Origin: Choristoneura fumiferana
Taxonomy: Eukaryota; Arthropoda; Insecta; Lepidoptera; Tortricidae
Reading direction: 5' to 3'
Length of the DNA stretch: 64,000 bases
NCBI RefSeq assembly: GCF_025370935.1
Contig: NC_133476.1
Location: forward strand, 10,801,795 to 10,865,794
This document shows, piece after piece, positions 21,661 through 34,925 of the stretch. The notes beneath the pieces were generated by a model that saw only the letters and a list, made by a program, of their open reading frames with translations, had not been told where the DNA came from and did not search any database. Every line of letters begins with the position of its first letter. Position 1 is the stretch's first letter. The translations under genes were made by a program, and so were the position numbers.

Positions 21661-24600
21661 CTGAAACAAAGAGAAATAAAATAAATAAGCAATGTCGCAC
21701 ACTAACTTTGATATAATAAATCAGTTTAAAGTCCGTGAGTCAACAATGTTTTAGACAAAAGCAACCTCCTATGGCGTCAGACAAACAGAATGGAACTGGT
21801 CGGTTAGTACAAGAGCATAATTACATCAGCTGTAAATTTACCGTCGATGTGTTGGTGTGTTACAGATGGTGTTCCTGCTCGTAAGCTGGTGCCAAGCCAA
21901 ACATCCTGAGTCGTAAGGTTTGTGTAATAAACAAGAGCACGTGAGACTGCGATAACTCTGTGGCCTTGCTTCCAACGTTCACCGCGAATAGCGAAAATCG
22001 CAATGCGACCGCCTTTGTACTGTCAATTTAATAGGCCTCGGGATAACTAATACGGTAGGTAACTCGTCGAAGTTTACGCAAACGGATCAAATTGAAATGT
22101 TATTATAATTAGCAAAACGTAATAATGTAGGGCAAACAGTTAATACAATTGTAATAGGTATGTCGAGCCAAAAATGATTCAGCTGGTACTTGTAGAAATA
22201 TGCATACATTTTAAGCTATGTATGTATGTATGTACCTACATAACGTTATCGATTCAAATAATCGCGGGCGTTATCGCGTCACGTGTGCGCGAACGTTTGG
22301 CACCTCACATGATTAGAAATCGCTACACAATGCATTCACACAATTTTCACCGACAATTTCAAAGTATTAAAATTTTACGGTCTCAAGAAATTCCAAGGTG
22401 TTACGTAAAATTCTAACATGTAGCTACTTTTACTGTACTCATTAACTTCAGAACTGTCTCACTAATGAAATGAGTGACGCAACAGCATCGAGTTGCGTGC
22501 GTCAAGGTGACGCTGAATAGTTATTTTGGTTAGGTATATTAGAAAGCGTAGTCCCAGCGAGTGAAAAGTCAACGACCCCTTAGCTGCAGCTACAATAACA
22601 CAGTAAATGACGTGGCGTGGCAACCAGGGATATGTAACGAATATCTATTATTAGTTTATGGACCTATAATTGAAAGACTGCTCAGTAATTGCAGTCATTA
22701 ACGTGTAGGCTAAATATTAAATTAAAGAGACCAATTGATAATGGGTGAATCGATTTCGTTAGTAGGTCAGTGATAGTCAAAAGTCCTGTGGCACAATAGA
22801 GCCGGTGTTGTGTCGGTCGTATCGCGAGACCGGGGCGGCGGGAACAGGTTTGCAGCGCCCGCGCCCTCGGCGCTCTCACTTTCCGCTCCCAGCCGTTTGT
22901 TTATTTGTTAAGGGAGCTCGGCGAGCCTTTTGGAAGAAACTTTCTATTTCTGGCGTGCACCACTCGCCGCAGGTCGACGCACCGTCGCTTTCTATGGAGT
23001 TACTTTCTTTTTTCTAGAGACGCTGCATGGTTGCCCTCGGAGCTATAATTTCGGTCTCATCTCAGCACTTTCAATGGTGCGTACCTATTTGCACACGACG
23101 GCTCAGGGTGGGGAGGACAATGGAACAGGGAAAGTGCTTAGCGGCGAGAACGTAACTGGTGCAGTTGCAACAGCCGCAGAGCGAGGCGCGAGTAGGTGGC
23201 GTGCAGTGCAGCCATTTCTCCGCGGGTGATGCAACGCGCGTTTTTCTAAGCTACGCGTGTGAGAGCTCGCTGCTGTTACGTCAATTAGAGCCGAGGAAAG
23301 CGCGAGAAAGTCCGACTCCACGTAACGCGATCACCGACCGTGCATAACATTGAAGCGGCTGCTTCGACCGCGTTAGAAATTGGTGTCACGGCGATTCTTG
23401 TTTGTAAATAAAATTAGTTTGCAACAGTGCAACGAGCACGTCTCATATTCCATATCCCTATTATTCACACGTTTCAGCTATACGGAAACATTACGCCTAG
23501 TTCATGCCGAAACTGAAGCGTCAGCCAATTATAGTGCTCAGTGAAGACGGGAGATATACGTTCTATTATCTTAACATACAGGTGGTTACTAGGTATACTC
23601 TATTGCGTGTCTAATGGGCGAGTAATGAGTATGTATGTATGTACTTTACTGGTGGCTATCGCAGTCGCCGCGGGAGAAAAGTAAAAGTGACAGTGAGAAA
23701 GTCAGCTGTCGTGACGTCGAGCTCGCTTGAGATTATCGTTTCATCGATCTACATGTGTTATATCTTATTGTAGGTAGGTATCGATAAAAATATATTAATA
23801 ACACTTATAATGCAATGAATGTAGGTAGAATGTTTGAGTTAAAAAAAGGGCTTGGAAACGGTTAACTCTTTGTTAATTTTATTGATTTCATGGGAGAGAA
23901 AACTGCATAAAGGCGATCGATAAGATCCAAAAGTCATTAGGAATCGAAGGGAATCGATAAGGACTCCCTGCGGATTTGCTTGGAATAGACCCCCTCAATT
24001 TGCAGGAGAACCAATGGATATTGTTCCACGAGTGCCGTAGAGGTGTATTTTGCACAATGCCTTTTAATTGTTTTTCGTGAGCCCTTCCGCGCGGAAACGC
24101 ACCGTCGATCCATCATTAATTCGTTCCGCAAACGGTTCTGTCATTGCGCTCAAACTTTCCTCTGTACCCTTTGATACTAATACTAATGACTCAAGTGCAA
24201 ATCATTAATCTTCCAACAGTCGTGGCAACTAATCTAGCATAAAATTGTGATTTATCTCGTGGGCTTTATTTTTGTTGTCCCATGACTAGTCCTATTCAGC
24301 TTTATAACGTGATGATAGGTACTTATTTTTGGCATTATAAGTTCATGTTATATGATTCAAATGGTTGTTTACTTTAGTTCGAAGTTCATACTCCCACGAT
24401 TCTTAAATTTGGCAAGAGCCAAGGTTTTACTTTTCTGTAATAGGTACTTATTTTTTAACAAATAATACCCATGCCCATGGCAAATGCCCAGTCCGTAGTA
24501 GGTAATTTCACAATCCCAGAAGTTTGATGATTACCTACCTAATCCAATAATATAGGTAGGTACCTACCTAACTACTCAGCAAAATTGGCTTCAAGGTGCC

Positions 24601-25040
24601 TCTGCAAAAAATTCAAGGACTGCTTCAGAAAAGTTTATAAATAAGTTTTACTCAGGTAGCAGTGCCAATTTTACTTTAGTTTTTCCTGAGCAAATTTTGA
24701 ACTGATGTAGGTAGGAATGTCAAGAAAGTTTTTATGGCACATCAACACGCATACCTACTAGATAATGAGTAAAAATTACATTTATAGGTATCAAATTCAC
24801 ACAAGAGTCATAAAATATGTGTAACGTAACGAATACAATTATTAATTCGATAAATAAATAAAAAATACTTCAATTGTTTCAAACTCATAAAAGTAAGTAA
24901 ATACCTGAAAGTTATTTATAAACTCAAAAATATTCTGATAAGACTATCATCAAATTTACATCGTTTGCAACAGGAAGCTCAATGATTTCCTCGTCGCATA
25001 CGCATTTATTATCATGGCAGTGGCAACGTTCAAGTCCTAC
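21661..25040 (-). other. Intron between the E75A first exon and zinc finger 1
   Basis: GC-rich islet at 22800-23340, otherwise AT-rich. An HR3/E75-type half-site TTAGTAGGTCA is on the plus strand at 22759-22769. Repeated GTAGGTA/TACCTAC words are dense at 24520-24570. Nothing coding is supported. Confidence 0.6.
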
Positions 25041-25155
25041 CTATATGCAGCTCGGGCTCCCGCTCCCGATGCACCGGATTGACCATCCCACCGTCGACCG
25101 GCGGCTGCGCATCATACCGTCCGTAACTGCTATCCGGAGACATCACTAAAGTCAT
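25041..25155 (-). CDS. E75: E75A first coding exon
   Basis: ATG at 25155 opens 38 codons, MTLVMSPDSSYGRYDAQPP onward, ending HREREPELHI in phase 1 with G at donor ATAG|GTAGGA. Joined to the finger 1 exon it reads ELHI-E-FDGTTVLC, matching the E75A joint (EPELNIEFDG in flies). The N-terminus is that of lepidopteran E75A, which is the main reason for assigning the organism. The product is a two-finger receptor of 690 aa predicted to bind monomeric AGGTCA-type sites. Internal Met codons at residues 5 and 24 are possible weaker starts. Upstream DNA carries EcRE-like and FTZ-F1-type motifs. Confidence 0.97.
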
Positions 25156-25533
25156 GTGTATTTGTCCTCACTGCACTACACGCTCGCACGGCACATCAGA
25201 GCCTCCCGGCCCTCCCACAGGCTGCGCCGGCACTAGACATGGGCACTGCTCGCTGCAGCACGAGGGATGAAGGTCGCTGTCGCGGGACTCACTGCACACG
25301 CGCGTGCGACTCGCTCGAGCTCGATCGACGAACTGAGCGAAGCCCGCGCGCGCTCCTGCTCGAAACCACGCAAGCTTCCCTTAAGAGTGAAAGTCTGCAA
25401 AAAGATCGGCGCTTAGTGCGATACAATCGCTACGACGGCGTAGCGCGCTACGCCAAGCGGCTCTCGTCTCTATTGACTGGCGACTTCGTCGGAGTGTGTG
25501 CTTCGGAGCGAGGCTCGGCGCGCTTCAACTCCG

Positions 25534-25546
25534 AGGTCATTGCCGC
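25534..25546 (+). promoter_or_regulatory. EcRE-like site upstream of E75A
   Basis: AGGTCATTGCCGC matches the IR-1 consensus RGKTCANTG(A/C)(A/C)CY at 12 of 13 positions, about 380 bp upstream of the E75A ATG. Confidence 0.4.
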
Positions 25547-25673
25547 GCCGCCGATGGACCAATCGTGAGCGCGCATGGAAGTGCGCGTCAAGCGATTGGA
25601 GCGTTGGGAGCCCCGCGCCCCGCGCCTCGGCAGCGCTCGGGTTCGAAGACCCGAACCTTGCGGCGCACCGCGG

Positions 25674-25682
25674 CCAAGGTCG
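25674..25682 (+). promoter_or_regulatory. FTZ-F1-type site CCAAGGTCG
   Basis: Exact match to YCAAGGYCR, 520 bp upstream of the E75A ATG. In Drosophila, FTZ-F1 gives competence for prepupal E75A induction. Confidence 0.4.
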
Positions 25683-26289
25683 CGCGCGCGGCAGCGCGGC
25701 TGCGGGCTGCGGCGCGTTGGAGTGGGACGCCGCACGCCGCTCCGGTTGCGTCACACTACCAAAATATTTTTGGTGATGGACCGCGAGTGAACTTGAACAC
25801 GGAATCCAGCTCATGATGGCGGCGGCTGTAGGTCGCCTCGTGGCAGAGTGACCCGCTCCGCCCGCACCCCATAGCATTGGCTATCATCACCTATTCAGCA
25901 AACAGTGTGTTATTGTATCTTCCTGCTTTGCTCCAAAACGCAGTTTAAACCTAGATACCTATTACGTCGTGGTCATGAAATATTCCATATAGGTATTCTG
26001 ATTCTAATGTATCCCAATTTAGAACATCCAAAGTAACAGCGAAACCATAGATACACTTATTTGTACCATCCACGCAACACGGCGTGTTATTCTTATTATC
26101 GATAAACAAGTTTTCATCAACAACACGCAAGTGTTTGGACGCAGCTTGTTACGTATAACATTGCTGTGCGCGCGAACGTGTGTTATCGGATAAGGGCGAT
26201 AGAGTTGAAATTGTTAAGAACGACGGAGATACGGCGCGCGGCGGTGGGCGGCGGGAGGTCGTCGACCTGTAAATTTTGGCGCAGGCCGG

Positions 26290-26298
26290 TCAAGGCCG
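26290..26298 (+). promoter_or_regulatory. FTZ-F1-type site TCAAGGCCG
   Basis: Exact match to YCAAGGYCR, about 1.1 kb upstream of the E75A ATG in a GC islet (26160-26340). Confidence 0.35.
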
Positions 26299-28146
26299 CC
26301 GCGCAGGCGCGAGCGCTCCCGGCATACTGAGCCACTGAGCCCGATATCCTACAAGCCTATTTCCGCACCATTTCCCGAGTTTTAGCGCCACATTACCTAT
26401 TCCGCTGAACTTCATTCATACCTTTTAATAAATGCCAAAATGATTATCTCCCGGTAGAATACAACCTCAGTTCAGTATATACTCTCGAAGTCTCGAACAA
26501 ACGCAACAATATATATAATCACGCACACGTGCTATGTTTGTCCATATTATCTCCGACGCAAATGTGGTTCGAAGTTCTAAATTCATCGTTAGAAAATGCT
26601 ACGAACGTGTCTTAATTCATTATTTTTTCGACGTAGAAGTCTACGCGTCGTAGACTCACATTTCGGAGGTTCTGTCAAAAACGTCAACAAAGGCGCGTTG
26701 TTTTGTGCCAAGAATAAGCAAGTTAAATTAAAACTGCTATAATCAAATTATTTCGCTATAAGCAAGCCAGATGCCAAGAAATTTGGTTTAAAAATAACAA
26801 TTTGAGTGAAAATAAACATAATTTTTACGTGTTTTAAAAAAGGGTTGCACCCGAGCCATCTGACAGAAAGGTGCGTTCCGTTTTTTCGAGTTTTTATACT
26901 ATAATTATTTCGCTTCAATACTTTCCCTTTTGCACAAAGGGAATCGTTTTTAATGGCTTCGCAAATATCCTTCCACGACCACGTGCACCCACTCATCCTG
27001 CACGTTAATAAAAAACATTATACACTATAGTGGTTTATTTATCCCCAAATAAACTAAAAAATACCTACTTGTGATTGGACCATTTAAATTTCCCAAAATA
27101 CGTAAGGTTGCTCGCTCAAACAAATCAACAGAAAAGCATGAATACTGTCCACCACAAAGTTGATTGATACAGTGACTCTTTAAACTGTATGTCTGTTTAT
27201 TGGCTGTATCTTTGAAATCCAGTCTAAAATAAAACAAATTTGATAGGTATGTATTAAACATATCATTTAAGTTTTCTGTATTGTTAAGTTACCCTAAATA
27301 ATACCAATAAGTGTATAAACAATACTAAAAAAAACGTCAGCAACATGTGTGCATATCGAATTAAAACGAGAAAGTGAGTGGATACCTATTTTTTACTTCC
27401 TTCCGCTGCCCTCGCTTTTTGAAGTCGGGGTGAGAATATCAAATTTCGTGGCTTGGTGCCCTTGGCAGCAGCTTCGAAAGTAATCAAAACAGACCATTAT
27501 ATTCTGCTACTTAATGTTGATTCTTCATTGTGGGACCGCAGTCCACGTCTGGTGTCGTCAGACGGTAGCCACATGTGTTGGCTGGCATTGTGCATTGTGA
27601 TGTGACCACTGGTGGGATAGCAAACTTAGTGATCTCGATTGATCGCAGCCATTTTTTATGAAACAAAAAAGCCTCTGCCATATTGTTGGCAAGGCTTCCT
27701 TTTTTGCAGTTCCGGCCGGATAAAGTTTTTTATTGTACTCCCCTCAGCGTTGTATTACTTAAGGACAATCGAACTAATCCATTGGCTAATTAAACAAAGA
27801 CAAGTTCAGTACAGCTTTAAATTTTAAAATGGCAGTACCTATTGGTCAATTGTGCTGTCGATCAAAACAGAAACAGCCTGTTAATATGGAGTTACTCGTG
27901 TTAAAAAGTAGTTGCTAATAACAACGATACAAGTAACGATGGGGGTGCGCCGGTGCCCTTGCGCACCGAACGCAGGACAATGGCCAGCGCGCGCCGAACG
28001 GGACTCGACACTTATTTACTACACGTCCATTATTCCCGGTCATAAATTAGTTTAACAGCTCCCTTCAAAGAATGTTGTCAAGGATCCTTTTTTTACGACC
28101 GACAACCGCAACCATTGAAAATAAATGAAGTATTAAATGCAAGCGA

Positions 28147-28157
28147 TGACCTACTTA
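28147..28157 (-). promoter_or_regulatory. Perfect HR3/E75-type monomer site TAAGTAGGTCA
   Basis: Matches the ROR/Rev-erb element WAWNTRGGTCA at all 11 positions, 3 kb upstream of the E75A ATG. It is a candidate for HR3 activation or E75 feedback. Confidence 0.4.
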
Positions 28158-28500
28158 GTAGTCCCATAGGAACTTGAGCTCGTGTTGACATTTTAACAGC
28201 GAACTCAGCATAACCATTTAATGGTGGACTATTTCGAAATAGTCAATGGCCTGGTCTCGATAATCGTCTGTAAGAAGCAAAGACGCAATAAGTTGTAATA
28301 AGAGGCGTGTCAGGCGCGGATTCGTCGGCAATATGTCGGCGAGTTCTAAGAAGTCACGAGGAGCGGTGTTGGCAGTTTGGCGACCGGCGTGGGCTCGGTC
28401 AAGGCCTGGTCAATAGGGTTGCCAATTTCTGTGGTGGAAAATTTCCATGGAAATATGAGCATCGACAAAAACACCTATATTAGTGGGCACCATACTTCGG

Positions 28501-28628
28501 AGCTGTTTCACCAACCAACCATTGATTAATTTTATTTGATGTTGTTTCCGTCTACTCGAACAAAACAAACAGAGACGGCATCAGATTTATCCGTCAAATA
28601 AATTTAATCAATGAATGGTGAAACAGGG
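28501..28628. mobile_element. Foldback MITE, GCTGTTTCACC family
   Basis: Ends AGCTGTTTCACCAACCAACC and GAATGGTGAAACAGG are inverted. The inner arms carry ATTGATTAATTTTATTTGA and its complement around a GACGGCATC core. It is related to the element at 34545-34690. Confidence 0.75.
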
Positions 28629-31504
28629 GGTTAGTGCTAGGTAAATTTTTAGGTAGTTTCCTTCCTTCTGACTACCTCTACAGACCCCTTCCGTTATTAC
28701 TTGCACACTACCTTCTGTTAATGTAAAGTTTGTATGATGTGTGAAGTTGTGAACTTATAGTCTAATCTAAGGAATTTATTAACTTTAAGCAGACTTAGAC
28801 GACGATCATCCTATGTATGGTTGTTAAGTGTAAACCCTACTTGATGACTACTTACTTCTGATTAATTTTGGAAACAACAACAGGATTCCGTCTTGGGACT
28901 TACTCTCAACTTCCACATAATTACCTAATTTGTTACAGTGTACATAAATAAACGCCAATTACTGAGAATCGTTTACAATGGACTGTCATTGGGGATTTTT
29001 TTTATGATCTGTTATCATTGTAAAGAGCTAAGTTGCAAATACATACTTGGACATTCCGTAACATAATAATAATAATATACATAATCTATTTGTATATCGC
29101 AATACTAGGTAAATAGTTGACATCATTTTGTAAGATGCGACATTATTCGTTATGTAATGTATCATAAGAGAAACATTACAACATAATGAATTACTATTTA
29201 ATGGATTTTCTAAAGACGATGTTGTTTTGTAATGTAATATATCTTTTACATACGACTCCGCTCTTGTTTTTTTCTATTTTTAATTAAGACTGAATGTACC
29301 ACAGCGATGCCCAGTATAACGTTTAATTGGAAAATCTACCGAAACAGACTAACGAACTTCTTCACTTGTATTGTAATTACATCGTTACTGAGCAATGATG
29401 TCAATTTCGATTTATTCAAGAACGTCTTGTTTTTCGGCCCATGTTTTCTCAGTATGGTATCATCAACGGCGAAGTGTGCCGAGCGACGGCGAGTTTTCCC
29501 GAAGCGAAGCAGCGAGGTCAGCGCGAGTCAATTACCCCGCGCAGACTGCGCGCGCCCGCGCCCGCGCCGGGGACACTGCCAGTGCTAGCACGACCAGTCG
29601 CCAAACATTACAGAGTTGGCATCCATTTTAGAAAACCCAGCTTCGGGAAGGATGATGTCTTGAGATTACAGCTTTGGCGCTTATGGGCCAAATGGATTAG
29701 AACAAATGAGGTGTTAATAGATTCTTTGTAGGTAAGTGCATAACTGCCAAGTGGTTACGGAATGAAATGTGAAATTGATATTTTGTTATATAAGCGCAAG
29801 TACTGCTGCTGGGCACCAGTATTAGGGAGTAAGATTATGGTAGCAATTTATATAAAATTTTAGCATCTTGCAGCACAGCACAGAACATTCCTAAAAACCT
29901 GAAAGACGTCGTGGTGTAAATCATGCTTAATTCATGCGAAGGATTAGATTCTTAGAGTGTAAAACCTTTTCTGTTCAATCATAGTTATCAATGCGTCTCC
30001 CGTATTTACCTGATTAGACACTTCTAAATCTACCGATAACTAACTTGTCTGTAGACCGTTGCCGTCGATCTCACACCTCGTTATTGGTGTCCCTTTCAAT
30101 CTGACTTCAACTTAGCGAGCCATATGATTTCACCAGGCAGGTTAACAAGGCAGGCAGTTTGCTATTACGAATAAGCAGCATGCGGGCCGTGTGATCCGGA
30201 CGCGGCAATCGGCGGCGACCTCGCTTTCGGCAACCCGTGCCAAGGCCAAGGTTGGTGTACGTGTGCGCTCAATTAATAGTGATGCGACGCCCCGGGGGCC
30301 CCAGCGAGCCAGGTTATTGTTTCACACTAATACAAAGAATAAAGAAAATCCAGCTGTCTACAGTTATACACTATAAAAACGCCCGGCAGGCCAAGAATTA
30401 CGATATTTTTTAAGAACCGTGCAGCAGCTAGGAGATAACTTACTAAACCAGAATAATGAAGAAAAGGAAAATATTGACAAGCTGGAACGCAATTTTCTGA
30501 ATATTAAACATTTCTACTGAAGTACCTACCAAATGACTGAACTGAACAAGGTGTAAAGGTTATTGCGATAATTAGTAAAAAGGTTTAATACTTAATTGTC
30601 ATGGAAAAACCTATTGAACGAAATATGTAGGCATAATAATTCTAAAGGTAATGTTACTGGTTCAAAATTTTCCTTATAATGACGACTCGTGTCTGCTTAA
30701 TAAACAACATTTTACCTACCTACCTATGTATATGATCTACAGATTCATCTAATTGAATAACAAAACTAAAATGGCGGATGACGTAATGGCCTTCAATGTT
30801 AGGTGAAATATTTTTATACGTCGTAAACGAGCTATTTCATTGACCCCGACCGTGATTCAATACTCAAATAGAATCTAACGCACATTTTGTTTTTCAGCGC
30901 AAAAGCTCCATGACATGCCATGACGCGTCATAGCAATATTTAATTAAAGATATTGTGATAAGTAAAGAGGTACATACTTACTTCTACTACCAAAACATAG
31001 TTCTATCTAACACACCAATCAAGACAAAGCATCGTCATTCTTTTGTGGTCGAAAGTAGATTAATAAATACTTACGATAAATTGCAAGACATGTATTTTTT
31101 TTCTTATTTTCAATTTTATTATAGGTACGGAACTATAAGCATATGACCACAGACCACCGAACGTACTTGAACAAAAATAAACACATCATAGCGGCGACCT
31201 CGTCCGAAATAAATCGTTATCAAGAGCACTTCCTTGTCAAAACATCGGAAACTAACAGGCACATGGCACATGTCAAATGTCATTGACGAGCTCCAAATTA
31301 GCATCGTACAAGCCAAGGCGAAGGTGATGTGACGTTATTAGAAGGAAGTCGCGTCAAGTACTTACATGAACTCGCACGAGGCTGCTCCGTAAGATTCGTC
31401 CTGTTATTTACAAGGATAAAATACATTAATATTTCTTAGGTAAGTTTTCTTTGTCTTCTTCTAGTTGTTGTTATTAATATTTTTATCTGGCAAGTATTTT
31501 TTTT

Positions 31505-31760
31505 AACCCCGAACGCAAAAAGTGTTATAAGTTTGAACGCTATGTGTGTCTTTGTATCTGTGTCTGTGTGTGTGTCTGTCTGTGGCACTGTAGCTCTTAA
31601 ACGGGTGGACCGATGTGAATGCGGTTTTTTATTTGAAAGCAGGTTTTCTAGCGATGGTTCTTAGATATGTTTTATCAAAATAGGTTCAGCCGTTTTAAGA
31701 TATTGAACTTTGAAGTGACAAAGTCGGGGATTTTCCAACTTTTTGTTGGTTATTTAGGTT
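31505..31760 (+). mobile_element. Dispersed lepidopteran repeat (AACCCCGAACGCAAAAAG type)
   Basis: Contains the characteristic run of (GTGTCT)-like repeats, then AAACGGGTGGACCGATGTG, GGTTTTCTAGCGATGGTTC, AGGTTCAGCCGTTTT and AAGTCGGGGATTTTCCAAC. I recognise this from many moth and butterfly genomes. The element class is uncertain. Confidence 0.65.
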
Positions 31761-33818
31761 ATATATACCTTGTTGATTTGGCTACGTCAAATTTCAACTT
31801 TGTTGAAGTCAAAATTACTACTCGTATATTTATTGAAATACATTTTGGTTGAATTAAAGTGTAAGCAGAATGTTCCACACTAAAATATTTACGACTGCAT
31901 TTTGAAAATAGGCATTGAACGATGATTTAACCATGAAAGTTAACCATGAATTCACTTTTCAGCCGGTGCTTTACCTTGATATTTAGTTCAGAGCTTCCTG
32001 CTCTTGACAAATTGTTTGCTTCGCAACTTATTACCTACCAGCAGGAGAGAATGCAGTACGAGTATTCTATAATAATTAGTTCAGGAAATATAGAACAAAG
32101 TGAATGATTCTACCCTAGTTTGTCGACCGAAACAAAACTGAACACGAACGTGTTAATTAGAGCATTGAAATCGGCCAATAGCAAAATATACTGAGCTTCT
32201 GTAATCACTAACAACATTACAGGAGAGAAATGTAACAAATATGTTGGTGCTGGTGTATTTTGCGCAGTAGTTCGCGCAATCAGAGCAGCGCGGCGAGTCT
32301 CAGCGATGCGCTTGCGCCGGTTGTATAATCTCGCGATTATGTGCTAACGCAGCGTAACAGCACTGCACTACTCACCTATACTGCACACAAACCACGCGCA
32401 AGAATGAGGAAGGACCCATATACTGAACGCTTCCTAGTGGAGGTGCTGCAGTGCACATTGTCACATCGTCATTAGCCTACAACATACAAGAAATTACACT
32501 TTCATCATCAATTCTATGTGGTAGGTTACTGCACAATTGATACTGCGCAGTTTGCTTTATTAACATAATGTATGGGGTTGTATGTAATGTACCTATGGAG
32601 ACTGGTCTTGTGCTAGTTAGTTCAACACGGAAATTCATCGTATTATGCCCAGTTGTCCTGAATTTTCGACAAGCGACACTAATATCCATATCCATATGCG
32701 ATGAATACTTGAACTCGAACCAAATACATTTTGATAAGTCCTCACCTCAGTCGAAAACAACAGGGAAATAACATTATACCACTAGCCCGACGTAAACGGA
32801 TCACCTAATGAATATATAACCTTTAGCCTAACCTGATGTTTGAGGACAATGCGACGTGTATTTTTCATAGTCGGTGATGGATGATCAAATTTCTCTTACT
32901 TTAACTGAACACGAAATCTTAATTAGCTATTTTCTGGATTAATGCTCTCATAAAATATTATAAGTTGAACTCGTAAAGCGAGTTCGATGGGCGACGGGCG
33001 CGGAGGCTGCGGCGCGCGGGGAGGCTTATCCGCCAAATATTGCGCACAATTTACTCCTGAAAACGTGCCCGAAGAAAGTTCACGGCCGCGCGTTGACGCC
33101 GCTTCCCCCTCCGCCCCTGCTTCCGCCTCGCAGCCTTCCCTCACCTCGCGCCCACTCACATAATCTGGTATTCATTTACTTGCTGAAACGAGCACAACCT
33201 ATTTTGTGAAGGAGGTTAACGTTTATCGACTTTAGACGTTTAAATCCAGCCAAGATATACCTGGATTTGATTGATAAGAGCGTCGTAGACTTGGCAGGTT
33301 GACAACTTGTGGCATTATATGAAGGATCTAATTTGTAAAAATTGGAAAATATTGTAACCTTAATCAAATATGTGGAAAGGGTTTGTTTGTGTCGTGCCCA
33401 TTATTGCGGTATCCGCTTACTCCGTGTAGCATTTCAGTCCGTTCCACGTGCCTTTTGTCGCGCTTGGGTGTGTATCGAGGTCTAGTTTGTTGGTGCGAGC
33501 TGGAGCCGGGGAGGCGTCGGCCTTGGTTCGTTCGTTAACCGCGCGGCGCGTGTAAGCCGCGATAAATTCGGCACTCGCGCTCGAGTCTACTGACCCCGTC
33601 GCTGTTTGCGACCAAATGGTCCCCTTCACTATATTTAACGGCTGCTGTTGAAAACAGTATCCATTTTTTATTCGCGTTAGCTCAGCCTAGGAATATTCTA
33701 GCGCAAAAACAACTGGTTGAGGACGGGCCAATCTTTGAGCGCCGAGACTACGGCGCTCTAACATGTGGTTGAATCAAATTCATCATTTCTTTTGGTTTAG
33801 TTCTTTTAAGATTTTTAT

Positions 33819-33990
33819 TTATTTATTTATTTATTTATGTATTTGGGCACAAACGGTACAATAAAACTTACATTGTAAACAATGACATCAAACATTAACC
33901 AACAAAGTTGCCACAGGTTATTAATTCCCAATAGGTAATAAAGTATGAAACGGGTAAAGAAATAACAAACACACAAAGAAAAGAAAAAAG
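33819..33990 (-). mobile_element. Probable retroelement 3' tail, (TAAA)n-ended
   Basis: On the minus strand this AT-rich segment ends in a run of TAAA/AATA units after GTGCCCAAATACAT, typical of lepidopteran SINE/LINE tails. The 5' boundary is not visible. Confidence 0.4.
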
Positions 33991-34544
33991 GCTACGACTT
34001 GCAAAAAAGAGAACGTGCATATAACCCATTCTCAAAAAAATGGCATAACATTACTTAACTACTACTAATGACAGTCTTATATTTACTAAGAGAAATGCTA
34101 AATATATGCAAAAATTCTTCGAGTTTCCGGAATTAAATAGTAACAATTGTTAACCGGATTATTTTTTCTATCAGAAGCGATTTGAGGCGTTCGAGTTTTG
34201 AGTTAGCTATTAGTATTATAGGTAGGTAGGCATTCACGATGACGCGTGCCGTGGTTCTTATTACAATGTCTAATTTTGACAAAATCACGCGTCTTCGTGG
34301 ATGGCACTAGGTATAGTCGGCTACATAATTACCAGAGGCCGGAATTCTCGTGGCACTTTTCAGCTGTCACAGGGTCTTCTCGTTTATCGACTTCCGATAT
34401 ACATATGTAAATCGATAAATACAGAATAAAATATTTGAAACGATTACCAGTACAAGTAAACAACACGCAGTCTTATCGCGAATGAGCGATCTCTTCGAGA
34501 TAACCGCTTTGGTTACCAAGTTTTTGGAAATTTTACATAGAAAT

Positions 34545-34690
34545 TAAGGGGCTGTTTCGGCATCCATTAATTAGTGTTAACTGACGGTTAAAAGTGATGC
34601 CGTCTTCGTCTATTCCAACAAAACAAATAGAGACGGCATCACATTTAACCGTCAGTTAACACTAATCAATGGATGGTGAAACAGCCCTTA
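34545..34690. mobile_element. Foldback MITE, GGGCTGTTTC family, nearly full length
   Basis: The outer ends TTAAGGGGCTGTTTC and GAAACAGCCCTTAA are inverted. Long inner arms (GTGTTAACTGACGGTTAA and complement, GATGCCGTCT and complement) make almost the whole element a hairpin. Confidence 0.85.
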
Positions 34691-34842
34691 AATCAATAAT
34701 ATTTTACTGTTTCTTGTAAATAATTATATAAACAAAAACGCAACTGAACTGATTAAATATGACGTTGTTAACTATTAACTGTTCATTGTTTTCATTGCAA
34801 ATCTCTATTTCACATTTTTCACTACTCAAAACTTATCAGATA

Positions 34843-34925
34843 GAGATTGCCCTTTAGTGATAAGACCGCCTGTTGCTTACCTCTACCTACTTTTAATCTT
34901 CTTTAATATAATGTATCGATAAAAT
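34843..34925 (+). mobile_element. Non-LTR retroelement 3'-end fragment (AGTGATAAGACCGCCTGTTGC)
   Basis: Shares GATAAGACCGCCTGTTGCTT with the fragment at 43785-43925. The same sequence type recurs at 7640-7765. Confidence 0.55.

Larger units (their letters stand above)
25156..25880 (-). promoter_or_regulatory. GC-rich E75A promoter / 5' UTR region
   Basis: Strongly GC-rich and open in several frames with no recognisable protein, as expected for promoter and leader. It contains an initiator-like GCTCAGTTCG (minus, A near 25334), an EcRE-like AGGTCATTGCCGC (25534-25546) and an FTZ-F1-type CCAAGGTCG (25674-25682). Confidence 0.5.

Noticed and set aside
24948..25040. Minus-strand Cys/His/acidic frame just downstream of the E75A donor (CHCHDNKCVCDEEIIELPV)
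   Set aside because: It looks protein-like but is out of frame with ELHI, which meets a TGA. No donor after it gives the phase 1 needed by the finger 1 exon, so it is most likely intronic chance.
32365..32420. Strong minus-strand donor TATAG|GTGAGT as a first-exon end
   Set aside because: The phase-1 frame meets a TAG before any ATG. It could only be a non-coding exon, for which there is no other support.
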